This document shows positions 7,919 to 14,814 of a DNA stretch of 22,322 nt, piece by piece (the first letter of the stretch is position 1; the number at the start of each line of letters is the position of its first letter). The position numbers and the translations under genes are program-made. The notes beneath the pieces were generated by a model, which saw nothing but the letters and a program-made list of their open reading frames with translations, was not told the origin of the DNA and made no database searches. The DNA comes from Mycoplasma sp. CAG:776 (GTDB lineage: Bacteria > Bacillota_I > Bacilli_A > RF39 > UBA660): the NCBI GenBank assembly GCA_000438195.1, contig FR903048.1, forward strand, positions 1 through 22,322, written 5' to 3'.

Positions 7919-9102
7919 TAGAACTACTTGCTCCAGCAGGAAATTTGGAACGTCTTAAGATTGCTTATCTTTATGGAGCTGATGCTGTTTATATTGGAGG
8001 ATATGAATATTCTTTAAGAGCAAATGCCATTAATTTTAGTAAAGATGAGTTAAAGGAAGCTGTTTTATTTGCTCATCAATATCAAAGAAAAATTTATGTA
8101 ACGGTTAATATTGTTTTTCATAATAAAGATTTAGAGGGTTTAAAAGAGTATTTATGGGAATTGTCTCATATGGGAGTAGATGCAGTTATTGTGAGTGATA
8201 TAGCAGTTATTACAATTATTAGAAAGGAAAATATTCCTTTAGAAATTCATCTTTCTACACAAGCTAGTACTTTAAATTATGAAGCTGCTTTATTTTATAA
8301 GAATTTAGGAGTTAAAAGAATTGTTTTGGCAAGAGAAGCTTCCAAAGAAGATATTCGAGATATCAAGGAAAAAACAGGGCTTGATTTGGAATGCTTTATT
8401 CAAGGAGCTATGTGTACGAGTTTTAGTGGTAAATGTGTTCTATCTAATGTTGTTACAAATCGGGATTCTAATCGTGGTGGTTGCGCTCAGATTTGTCGAT
8501 GGATCTTTAAAATTAATGAAGAAAATGATGTTTTTAGTATGACACCTAAAGATCTTAATATGTCTATTTATTTAAAAGATATGATGGATATAGGGGTAAA
8601 TTCCTTTAAAGTAGAGGGAAGAATGCGTTCGGTTTATTATATTGCAACCGTTATTTATGAATATCGTCGGTTAATTGATAAAATTAAGAGTAATACTTTA
8701 ATGGAAAGTGACATATACTATGCTAATGATATTATTAATCGCTGTGCTAATCGGGAGTCAAAGCCGCAATTTTATGATAAAATGCCTACTCATGAAGAAC
8801 AATATTATTTGGGAAGAGAGGAAATTTCGAATCAAGACTTTCTTGGAATTGTAAAAAAGTGTCAAAATAATAAGGTTTTGATTGAAGAGAGAAATCTTTT
8901 TAAAGTAGGAGATATTGTGGAATTTTTTGGCCCTGGAATGGAGGTATTTTCTTATAAAATAGAGAAAATATTTGATGAAGAAAATCAAGAAATTGATGTG
9001 GCAAGACATCCAGGAATGCTCGTATATTTACCGGTTTTAAAAGATGTTCCAGAAAATGCAATGATGCGATTAAAAGTATTTGACAAAAAGGATTATTTGT
9101 AG
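7915..9102 (+). CDS. trhP2: Peptidase U32-family tRNA hydroxylation protein TrhP2
   Basis: The product is 395 aa, within the normal range, and has an intact U32 core. It begins ELLAPAGNLERLKIAYLYGADAVYIGG. The signature region has GAMCTSFSGKCVLSN, then NRDSNRGGCAQICRW, carrying the four Cys expected for the family's iron-sulfur cluster. KVEGRMRSVYYIATV follows. In B. subtilis and E. coli such proteins hydroxylate U34 of tRNA using prephenate. One variation is that the usual His just before GAMC is Gln (FIQGAMC). The gene is coupled to trhP1 by an ATGA overlap. An inverted repeat and a promoter for greA overlap its 3' end. Family is certain; substrate is inferred. Confidence 0.88.
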   Translation: MIELLAPAGNLERLKIAYLYGADAVYIGGYEYSLRANAINFSKDELKEAVLFAHQYQRKIYVTVNIVFHNKDLEGLKEYLWELSHMGVDAVIVSDIAVITIIRKENIPLEIHLSTQASTLNYEAALFYKNLGVKRIVLAREASKEDIRDIKEKTGLDLECFIQGAMCTSFSGKCVLSNVVTNRDSNRGGCAQICRWIFKINEENDVFSMTPKDLNMSIYLKDMMDIGVNSFKVEGRMRSVYYIATVIYEYRRLIDKIKSNTLMESDIYYANDIINRCANRESKPQFYDKMPTHEEQYYLGREEISNQDFLGIVKKCQNNKVLIEERNLFKVGDIVEFFGPGMEVFSYKIEKIFDEENQEIDVARHPGMLVYLPVLKDVPENAMMRLKVFDKKDYL

Positions 9103-9108
9103 TATCCT
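9080..9108 (+). promoter_or_regulatory. Candidate greA promoter inside the end of trhP2
   Basis: A perfect TTGACA (9080-9085), a 17-bp spacer and TATCCT (9103-9108, four of six consensus). Predicted transcription starts near 9115, about 30 nt before the greA ATG. It shares bases with a small inverted repeat, so termination of the operon and initiation at greA may be mutually affected. Confidence 0.45.
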
Positions 9109-9111
9109 TTT
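9086..9111 (+). terminator. Small hairpin at the trhP2 stop, possible weak terminator
   Basis: AAAAGGAT (9086-9093) and ATCCTTTT (9104-9111) are perfect reverse complements with a 10-nt loop that contains the trhP2 TAG stop (9100-9102). The T-run is short, so termination would be partial. Confidence 0.4.
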
Positions 9112-9144
9112 GTAGATGCAAAAAATGATGATGAGGTGAAATGA

Positions 9145-9612
9145 ATGAGAAAGGAAAATACAGTAGTTCTTACTCCAGAGGGATATTTGGAGTTAGAGAA
9201 AGAGTTAAATGATTTAAAATTGAATAAAAGGCCAGAAGTAATCAATTCTTTAAAATATGCTCGTTCTTTAGGAGATTTGTCAGAAAATGCTGATTACGAT
9301 GCAGCAAGAAATGAACAAGCTCAACTTGAGAGTAGAATTAAAGAATTAGAATATAAATTAGAACATTGTGAAATTATTGATAATAAAGATAAAAATGTGG
9401 CTAATGTAGGTTCAACAATTGTAATTGAATATGAACCAGATGATACAGAAGAATATAAAATAGTTGGTTCTTTAGAAGCAGATCCATTTAATAATAAAAT
9501 ATCAAATGAATCGCCAATTGGAAAGGCTGTTATTGGTCATAGAGCTGGAGAAGTAGTTTCAGTTGAGAGTCCTAATGGAGCATATGAAGTTACTTTAAAA
9601 AGTGTTAGTTAA
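9145..9612 (+). CDS. greA: Transcription elongation factor GreA
   Basis: GreA rescues backtracked RNA polymerase by stimulating transcript cleavage. It has 155 aa, the standard length. An N-terminal coiled coil (to about residue 75) starts VLTPEGYLELEKEL. It carries the tip LGDLSENADYDAARNEQ with the acidic residues that enter the polymerase channel. A C-terminal FKBP-like domain contains SPIGKAVIGHRAGEVV. The ATG at 9145 is preceded by GAGGTGA (9133-9139). Another ATG at 9141 is out of frame. It lies in the conserved place downstream of the U32 genes; udk, which stands between them in B. subtilis, is absent. Confidence 0.96.
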   Translation: MRKENTVVLTPEGYLELEKELNDLKLNKRPEVINSLKYARSLGDLSENADYDAARNEQAQLESRIKELEYKLEHCEIIDNKDKNVANVGSTIVIEYEPDDTEEYKIVGSLEADPFNNKISNESPIGKAVIGHRAGEVVSVESPNGAYEVTLKSVS

Positions 9613-9618
9613 AAATAT

Positions 9619-9647
9619 TTGTAATTTTATAGTAGATATGTTATAAT
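9619..9647 (+). promoter_or_regulatory. rplS promoter, extended -10
   Basis: TTGTAA (9619-9624), a 17-bp spacer and TGT-TATAAT (TG 9639-9640, hexamer 9642-9647) form the best promoter in the window. The predicted start is near 9654, giving a leader of about 74 nt. Confidence 0.8.
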
Positions 9648-9653
9648 TGTTTC

Positions 9654-9727
9654 GACCCAAAAAACAATCCGCTTATAAATGAATAATGATTGTTGGTTAA
9701 TATATAGTTAGAAAGGATGAAGAAAAT
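9654..9727 (+). promoter_or_regulatory. Structured rplS leader, likely L19 autoregulatory element
   Basis: AACAATC (9663-9669) pairs perfectly with GATTGTT (9688-9694). An outer short stem, ACC (9055+600, i.e. 9655-9657) with GGT (9695-9697), is separated by an A-rich bulge on the left side only. The hairpin loop begins with CGCT. The structure sits between the promoter and the ribosome binding site (AGAAAGGATG) of the L19 gene. Firmicutes rplS genes often have a conserved L19 leader here; I infer membership from position and shape, not from a covariance search. Confidence 0.5.
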
Positions 9728-10069
9728 ATGGCTAATTTAGTTGATAAGATTAATGAACGTCATATCAGACGTGACACGCCAGAATTTCGTGTTGGAGATA
9801 CTGTTCGCGTTGATGTATGGGTTAAAGAAGGAAAGAAAGAGAGAATCCAAGCTTTTGAAGGTTTAGTTGTAGCTAGAAAAGGTAGTGGAGTATCTGAGAC
9901 TTTTTCAGTAAGAAAAAAATCAGGTGGAATTGGAGTAACTCGTATTTTCCCAGTTAATGCACCTACTATTGACAAGATTGTTGTTGTTAAAAAAGGTCTT
10001 GTTAGACGTGCTAAACTTAACTTTATTAAAGGTATGCGTAAAGAATATCGTGTTAAAGAAAGAAATTAA
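9728..10069 (+). CDS. rplS: 50S ribosomal protein L19
   Basis: L19 sits at the interface of the 30S and 50S subunits. The product is 113 aa and matches the family over its whole length: FRVGDTVRVDVWVKEG, then RIQAFEGLVVARKGSG, then ESFSVRK-type and GIGVTRIFPVNAPTID blocks, ending in the basic tail GMRKEYRVKERN. It has its own promoter, leader and terminator, so it is probably monocistronic, with read-through possible into the radical SAM gene. The gene is separated here from trmD, next to which it lies in B. subtilis, but is still in the wider rbgA-rnhB neighbourhood. Confidence 0.98.
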   Translation: MANLVDKINERHIRRDTPEFRVGDTVRVDVWVKEGKKERIQAFEGLVVARKGSGVSETFSVRKKSGGIGVTRIFPVNAPTIDKIVVVKKGLVRRAKLNFIKGMRKEYRVKERN

Positions 10070-10094
10070 GAGCTTTTATCAAGTTCTTTTTTTT
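10068..10094 (+). terminator. rplS terminator
   Basis: AAGAGCTT (10068-10075) pairs with AAGTTCTT (10081-10088), 8 bp with one G-U and a 5-nt loop, followed by a T-run to 10094. The stem begins within the rplS TAA stop. Confidence 0.8.
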
Positions 10095-10102
10095 GTTATA
10101 AT
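10094..10102 (+). promoter_or_regulatory. Extended -10 promoter of the radical SAM gene
   Basis: TGT-TATAAT (hexamer 10097-10102) directly abuts the rplS terminator T-run. There is no good -35 at 16-18 bp; the matching region is the terminator stem itself. The predicted start near 10109 leaves only about 15 nt before the ATG at 10124, just room for GGGTGAT. Confidence 0.5.
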
Positions 10103-10123
10103 AAATTTTATGGGTGATTTTGG

Positions 10124-11176
10124 ATGGTAAAAGATTTGTGTTTTGAAATTATAGAGAAATGTCCGAATAATTGTCAGTTTTGTTCTTCTAATTCTTGTAT
10201 AGATAAAACCCAAATTATTTCTTTTGAAAAGTTTAAGAGAGTCATCGATTATTTTATGGAAACTGGCGGGATTCAAGAATTATCTTTATCAGGTGGTGAA
10301 CCTTTTTTACATCCTGATCTTTTTAAAATGATAAGATATGCCAAAGAACAAAATATTAGAGTAGTTGTATTTACAAGTGGTATAAAGTATAGCAAGTCTT
10401 TAAGTTTGCCAGAAAGAACTTATTATCAAAAGGAAAGAGATTTGAAGTTAAAAGAGATAAGAGAACATGAACCTTGGAATGATAGACTACTTCGCAATGT
10501 TTCTTTGTTTTATGAACGTTTATTAGAGCCCAAAACTTTTGGGTGTATTTCTAAAGAGGAAATGCTTCAATTAAGAGGCTTAGGATTAGATAAAATTGTT
10601 TTTGACTTTCAAGGATATGAAGCGGAGACAGCTAGTTTTTTAATGGGAAGAAGAAGTGAATTACAAATCATGATGTATGATTCTATTTTAAATGCTTCTT
10701 TTGTTGGGTTAGATATTGATATTCATTTTATACCAATGAAGCCTAATCAATATGAAATAGGTGATATATTAGAATTATTAGAAATTGCTAAGGTACCAAA
10801 TATTAGTATTTTAAAATTTGTTCCTCAAGGGAGAGGAAGAATTAGGAGAAAAGATTTAGAATTAACGGATGAAGAATTAAAATCTTTTTTAGAAAGACTA
10901 AAAAAAGCATCTTCATTATATAGTGGTAATATTCGAATTGGTATTCCTCTACAATCTGATAATGAGCATAAGTGTACGGCGGGTATTGAAAAGTTAGATA
11001 TCAAGTTTGATGGAACCATTTTACCTTGTCCTGCTTTTAAGGAATTGACAAGAGAAGAAGCTAAAAAATATGGAATTAAATTGTATCATATTGATGAAGA
11101 CTTAGAAGACTTAAAAATATCAGGATCTGGCACTCGTATAGAACCCTTATGTAGAAAAGTTTATAAAAAAGATTGA
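10124..11176 (+). CDS. Radical SAM protein with twitch/SPASM-like C-terminus, substrate unknown
   Basis: The product is 350 aa. The radical SAM cluster motif is CPNNCQFC (Cys13, 17 and 20; CX3CX2C), followed by the glycine-rich SAM site LSLSGGEPFLHPD. The C-terminal part has CTAGIEKLDIKFDGTILPC (Cys284, Cys302) and a late Cys343. This resembles the CxxG...dG...PC pattern of twitch/SPASM domains, which bind an auxiliary iron-sulfur cluster in peptide- and sugar-modifying enzymes. A central region of about 100 residues has no match I recognise. It has its own promoter and is followed at 52 nt by signal peptidase I. No small precursor-peptide gene is visible beside it. It could be a peptide-modifying enzyme or a tRNA/cofactor enzyme; the sequence does not decide. 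Confidence 0.85.
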   Translation: MVKDLCFEIIEKCPNNCQFCSSNSCIDKTQIISFEKFKRVIDYFMETGGIQELSLSGGEPFLHPDLFKMIRYAKEQNIRVVVFTSGIKYSKSLSLPERTYYQKERDLKLKEIREHEPWNDRLLRNVSLFYERLLEPKTFGCISKEEMLQLRGLGLDKIVFDFQGYEAETASFLMGRRSELQIMMYDSILNASFVGLDIDIHFIPMKPNQYEIGDILELLEIAKVPNISILKFVPQGRGRIRRKDLELTDEELKSFLERLKKASSLYSGNIRIGIPLQSDNEHKCTAGIEKLDIKFDGTILPCPAFKELTREEAKKYGIKLYHIDEDLEDLKISGSGTRIEPLCRKVYKKD

Positions 11177-11228
11177 AGAAATAGGGAAAAAGTGATACTA
11201 TAAATTTATGTGTAAAATGGAGGGAAAC

Positions 11229-11711
11229 ATGAAATTTATAAGAAGTTTAATTCCTTATATTATAATTATTGTTGTAGTAGTATTTATTCGTACCTTTATT
11301 ATTACTCCGGTTAAAGTAAACGGAACTAGTATGTATCCAACTTTAGAGGGTGATGAAATTATGCTTTTAAATAAGCTTGGGGCTATTGATCGCTTTGATA
11401 TTGTTGTTTTAAAGCTAGATGGTGAGCAAAATAACTTAATTAAAAGAATAATTGGTCTTCCAGGTGAGACAGTAGAGATTAAGAATAATGAAATTTATAT
11501 TAATGATGAATTATTAGATGATCCTTATGGAACCGGTATTACTTATAATATTGATCCCGTTACTTTAGGAGAAGATGAATATTTCATTTTAGGAGATAAT
11601 CGGATTGTTTCTTTAGATAGTAGAGTATTTGGTAAAATTCATAGAAGTGAAATTAAAGGAACAACTAATTTTATTATGTATCCATTTAGTAAGATTGGTA
11701 AAGTGGAGTAA
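11229..11711 (+). CDS. lepB: Signal peptidase I
   Basis: This membrane-bound serine protease removes signal peptides from exported proteins. It has 160 aa from the chosen ATG, typical of Gram-positive forms. An N-terminal transmembrane helix lies at about residues 7-24. The nucleophile Ser34 is in NGTSMYPTL and the general base Lys72 in LIKRIIGLPGE. The family box GDNRIVSLDSRVFG is present. The start at 11229 is chosen because GGAGGG (11219-11224) stands just before it; an in-frame ATG at 11208 would include that site in the coding region. The HD hydrolase gene follows after 6 nt, so the two are probably one transcript. Identification is firm. Confidence 0.96.
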   Translation: MKFIRSLIPYIIIIVVVVFIRTFIITPVKVNGTSMYPTLEGDEIMLLNKLGAIDRFDIVVLKLDGEQNNLIKRIIGLPGETVEIKNNEIYINDELLDDPYGTGITYNIDPVTLGEDEYFILGDNRIVSLDSRVFGKIHRSEIKGTTNFIMYPFSKIGKVE

Positions 11712-11717
11712 AATTTT

Positions 11718-12413
11718 ATGCAAGAGCAATTAGCAGAAAAATTATATTATTCTATATTAGATGATCCTACTATTTTGAAGCGGTATCAGGAAGTAAAAAT
11801 TTATGAAGAAAAAACTGGTGGATGGGCTTATCATGATTTTCTACATGTAAAAAATGTTACTCTTTTAGTAGAGCAAATCTTAGAGTCTTTAGACTTTTCA
11901 AAAGAGTTTATTTATAAAGCTAAAATTGCTGTTTTATTGCATGATGTAGGTGCTAATATTGGTAAAGAGGATCATGCTTATCGTAGTTATTTGTTTGCTA
12001 AAAATTATTTTCTTCTTCATCATATCTTATTTGATGACATGGATCTAGTATTAGAGGCGATAAGAATTCATAGTGATGGTTTTGATACAGATAATATGAT
12101 TGCTTTAGCATTAATTTTAGCTGATAAATTAGATGTTAAAAAAACAAGAATTAGTGATGCCGGTTTACAAGTAATAGGGAATAGACAATATGCTCATATG
12201 GAAGACATTTATCTAAAAATTGAAGATCAAATTTTAAAAATTAATTTTATAACAGATGGGTCTTTAGATATTTTAGAGTTTCAGGAGTATTATTTTACAA
12301 AGAAGATCGTGCAAGCAATTAGAAGTTTTGCTTTTAAATTACATCTTCATTATTTAATTTTAATTGATCATAATGTTTTTGATGATCAGGAAATCTTAGA
12401 TTGTTATAAATAA
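11718..12413 (+). CDS. HD-domain metal-dependent phosphohydrolase
   Basis: The product is 231 aa. The HD superfamily metal ligands are visible in order: the His of HDFLHVKNV (about residue 40), HD in AVLLHDVGANIG, a further His in IRIHSDGF and the final Asp in LALILADKLDVKK. Such proteins hydrolyse phosphate esters of nucleotides or signalling molecules; the substrate cannot be read from sequence. It begins 6 nt after the signal peptidase stop and uses the end of that gene for its ribosome binding site. In the ancestral order it was probably followed closely by the rbgA group, now separated by the decayed island. Confidence 0.88.
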   Translation: MQEQLAEKLYYSILDDPTILKRYQEVKIYEEKTGGWAYHDFLHVKNVTLLVEQILESLDFSKEFIYKAKIAVLLHDVGANIGKEDHAYRSYLFAKNYFLLHHILFDDMDLVLEAIRIHSDGFDTDNMIALALILADKLDVKKTRISDAGLQVIGNRQYAHMEDIYLKIEDQILKINFITDGSLDILEFQEYYFTKKIVQAIRSFAFKLHLHYLILIDHNVFDDQEILDCYK

Positions 12414-12429
12414 TATAGGGAGGTAAATT

Positions 12430-12762
12430 ATGATGCATAAAATGAATTTGGATATCAATCCTTTTAATCATATTAAACGTGGAACAAAAACTATTGAACT
12501 TAGGCTCTATGATGAAAAAGGCAATTATTGAAAGAAAAGGATATGATTGAGTTTACAAACTTTTGAGAAACTTATGGTAGAAGTGGAAAGATTATATAAA
12601 TATTCAAGTTTTGAGGAACTCTATAAGTATTTTGATAAAATAGCAATGGGATATGATGAAAATGATATAGCTAATCCTAAAGATATGGAAAAATATTATT
12701 CTAAAGAGGAACAAAATAAGTATGGTGGTGTTGCAATAAAAATAAAAGTTGTAAAAAATTAA
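12430..12762 (+). pseudogene. ASCH-domain protein, frameshifted
   Basis: A strong GGGAGG site (12418-12423) precedes ATG 12430. The first frame reads FNHIKRGTKTIELRLYDEK, the hallmark start of an ASCH protein (a small PUA-like RNA-binding fold). It then loses frame at about 12520 and stops at 12529. The expected continuation QLLKEKDMIEFTN is present in the -1 frame from 12522. The C-terminal half (FEKLMVEVERLYKYSSFEEL, IANPKDMEKYYSKEEQ) is back in the first frame up to TAA 12760-12762. So two compensating indels separate recognisable ASCH blocks, and a few residues after EFTN appear lost. A segment starting with TTG at 12547 would be only the second half, without its own ribosome binding site. 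Confidence 0.82.
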
Positions 12763-12805
12763 TAATGGGTATTTCAAGAACGTTTATTAATTGCTGATTA
12801 AGATA

Positions 12806-12835
12806 TTGAAATCTTTATAATGAAAGAAGTATAAT
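12806..12835 (+). promoter_or_regulatory. Promoter of the metalloprotease pseudogene
   Basis: TTGAAA (12806-12811), an 18-bp spacer and perfect TATAAT (12830-12835). A second TATAAT lies at 12816-12821. The downstream gene begins about 60 nt later with GTG after AGGTGA. The promoter appears intact although the gene is dead. Confidence 0.55.
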
Positions 12836-12895
12836 GATTATTTATTTTAGTATCAGCAAATTTATATGGATAATTTTTTATAGATTGAAGGTGAA

Positions 12896-13604
12896 GTGGT
12901 GATTAAAGTACAAAAAGAAACAGGAGAATATATTTTGTATTCCCCAGATAGTTTAAAATATATTACGGATAAAATGGATGACATTTTAGATAGTTCTATT
13001 GCTATTTATAAAAAGCTTTTTGATATAGAACGATTTAGAAAAGTACAAATTAATTATTTTGATAATATAGATGATTTTAGAGGATATATATATATCATTT
13101 AAGAGGTGAGAAAGAATCATTACCAAGTTATGCTAAAGGAACTTTTGATGAAGGAATGATAAATGCTTTTATTGAACCTAATTGGTTGGTTGGTTCTCCG
13201 ATGTATATAAAAAAATTATATTTAGCTAGTCATGAATTATTTCATATTATGTATCAAGAATTAGTTTGGAATAAAGAAAATAAGCCTAGAATTGTATGGT
13301 TTGATGAAGGAATGGCTTAGTATTTTTCTGGTGAATATAATTATGATTTATCTAATGAAAACTTTGAAAATTGGTTTAAAACGGTAATAAAAAATACAAA
13401 ATGTTTCCTAATTTAAATGAATTAAATCATGGAAATGAATTTGAAACAGAAAATTATAGTGGTTATAGCTTAAGTTTATTAGCGGTTAAATATTTATATG
13501 ATAAATTATCAATAGAAGAATTTAAAAAATTAATGCATAATACAGATGGTATATTAAGATATGGTAGCACAGTACTTAATGATGCGATTAGCTATTATAA
13601 ATGA
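12896..13604 (+). pseudogene. Peptidase MA-like zinc metalloprotease, broken
   Basis: The joined frames encode about 235 residues with a gluzincin active site. HELFH (13231-13245) provides two zinc ligands and the catalytic Glu, and WFDEGMA-YFSG downstream provides the third ligand. This is the layout of peptidase MA-family proteins. Lesions are: a frame change at an alternating TA tract (13085-13095), fitting one extra TA unit; TAG at 13318-13320 where the family has Gln (GMAQYF); and a one-base loss near 13398, after which the last 67 residues continue to TGA 13602-13604. Start is GTG 12896 or 12899, the latter better spaced from AGGTGA. No signal peptide is visible, so a cytosolic role was likely. 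Confidence 0.82.
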
Positions 13605-13698
13605 TAAATATAAAAAATTAAGCAAATTTTTCTAGATATTACTATTTATTACGTCATTGTAATTTCTCTCAAAACCAAAAAGAAAGAAGGTGTTGAAT

Positions 13699-14559
13699 TT
13701 GAATAATAAATTAGAAACAATATCAAATTTATTTGAAGGCAAGGAAATAAGAAGTATTTGGGATAGTGAAAAAGAAGATTATTATTTTAGCGTAGTTGAT
13801 GTTATTAGTGTTTTAACAGAGAGTAAGGATCCGTCTCATTACTGGAGAACGCTAAAATCAAGAATGATTCAAGAAGGAAATGAAACCGTCACAAAATGTG
13901 ACACTTTAAAATTAAAGGCCAAAGATGGGAAAATGCGTTATACTGATATGCTAGATACAAAAAATATATTTAGATTAATTGAATCTATACCTAGTTCCAA
14001 AGCAGAACCTTTTAAAATGTGGCTTGCAAATCTTGGAAGTGAAAGAATTGATGAAGTGTTTGATCCTGAAATAGCGGTTAATAGAGCAATAGATTACTAT
14101 AGAAAAAGGGGATATAGCGATAAATGGATTTCAGAGAGATTAAATGGGATTTTAAATAGAAAAAAATTAACAGATACTTGGAAAGAAAATGGGATTAATG
14201 CAAACTATGAATATGCTATGCTAACAAATGAAATATATAAAGGTTGGTCTGGGATGAAAGCAAGTGAGTATAAGGCATATAAAGGACTTAGAAAGGAATC
14301 ACTTAGAGATAATATGACAGATATTGAAGTTGCTTTAACAAATATTGGTGAAATAGCAGCTAGAGATATTGCAAGAGAAGAAAAACCACAAGGACTAAAT
14401 GAAAATATGAAAGTTGCTTCTCGTGGTGGAGGAGTTGCAAAGGGTGCTAGAGATTTATATGAAAAGGAAACAAAAAAATCTGCAATATCTAAAGATAATG
14501 CCTTAAAGTATGAATACATAGATGAAAAAGTAATAGAGGATAAAAAGGAAGTTATTTAA
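13699..14559 (+). CDS. Bro-N domain protein (phage antirepressor-like)
   Basis: The product is 286 aa from TTG 13699, which is 6 nt after the GAAGGTG site; GTG 13690 and TTG 13693 are alternatives that overlap that site. Residues about 10-115 match the Bro-N/antirepressor fold: IRSIWDSEKEDYYFSVVDVI, then DPSHYWRTLKSRM, then YTDMLDTKNIFRLIESIPS, then KAEPFKMWLA. The rest continues with ERIDEVFDPEIAVNRAIDYY and KWISERLNGI. It ends with the RGGGVAKGARDLYE block seen in chromosomal members. Bro-N proteins bind DNA and in phages act as antirepressors; free-standing chromosomal ones have no settled function. It is the only complete gene in the decayed island, suggesting either recent arrival or selection. 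Frame is uninterrupted and Trp is always TGG. Confidence 0.87.
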   Translation: MNNKLETISNLFEGKEIRSIWDSEKEDYYFSVVDVISVLTESKDPSHYWRTLKSRMIQEGNETVTKCDTLKLKAKDGKMRYTDMLDTKNIFRLIESIPSSKAEPFKMWLANLGSERIDEVFDPEIAVNRAIDYYRKRGYSDKWISERLNGILNRKKLTDTWKENGINANYEYAMLTNEIYKGWSGMKASEYKAYKGLRKESLRDNMTDIEVALTNIGEIAARDIAREEKPQGLNENMKVASRGGGVAKGARDLYEKETKKSAISKDNALKYEYIDEKVIEDKKEVI

Positions 14560-14814
14560 ATAGAGAGTAATCAATTAAATACAACAAATATAAACTTGTT
14601 GATTACGATTTATTTAAACCCTTTAGTAAATTTTTATAAATAAAGCTTTTTCTCTATTTTAGATCTTGTTCATTTTTATTTAAAATAGGTAGAAATTATT
14701 ATAAAATCATAAAAATAGTGAAATTTTAGTGAATTTATGATAGGAATTTAAGAGGTGATTGCGATATTTAATCCCTATGTAATTTACATTAAAATAGATA
14801 GTGGAGGTGAATAT
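14560..14814. other. Intergenic region between the Bro-N and KilA-N loci
   Basis: 255 nt, extremely AT-rich. It holds the inverted repeat at 14567-14606, several weak -10-like hexamers (for example TAAAAT at 14702-14707) and a ribosome-binding-site-like AAGAGGTGAT (14750-14758) that is not followed by a start. The GGAGGTGA at 14803-14810 belongs to the KilA-N locus. No gene is seen. Confidence 0.5.
14567..14606. repeat. Inverted repeat downstream of the Bro-N gene
   Basis: GTAATCAA (14567-14574) and TTGATTAC (14599-14606) are perfect reverse complements. An alternative inner pair, CAACAA (14582-14587) with TTGTTG (14596-14601), overlaps the second arm, so two exclusive hairpins are possible. 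No T-run follows, so it is a poor terminator; an operator or folded mRNA end is possible. Confidence 0.4.

Noticed and set aside
12547..12762. Separate 71-codon gene
   Set aside because: Its sequence is the C-terminal half of the ASCH protein that begins at 12430, and it lacks a ribosome binding site.
14205..14519. 104-codon open frame on the minus strand inside the Bro-N gene
   Set aside because: It is the antisense shadow of a well supported + strand coding region and has no ribosome binding site or recognisable domain.
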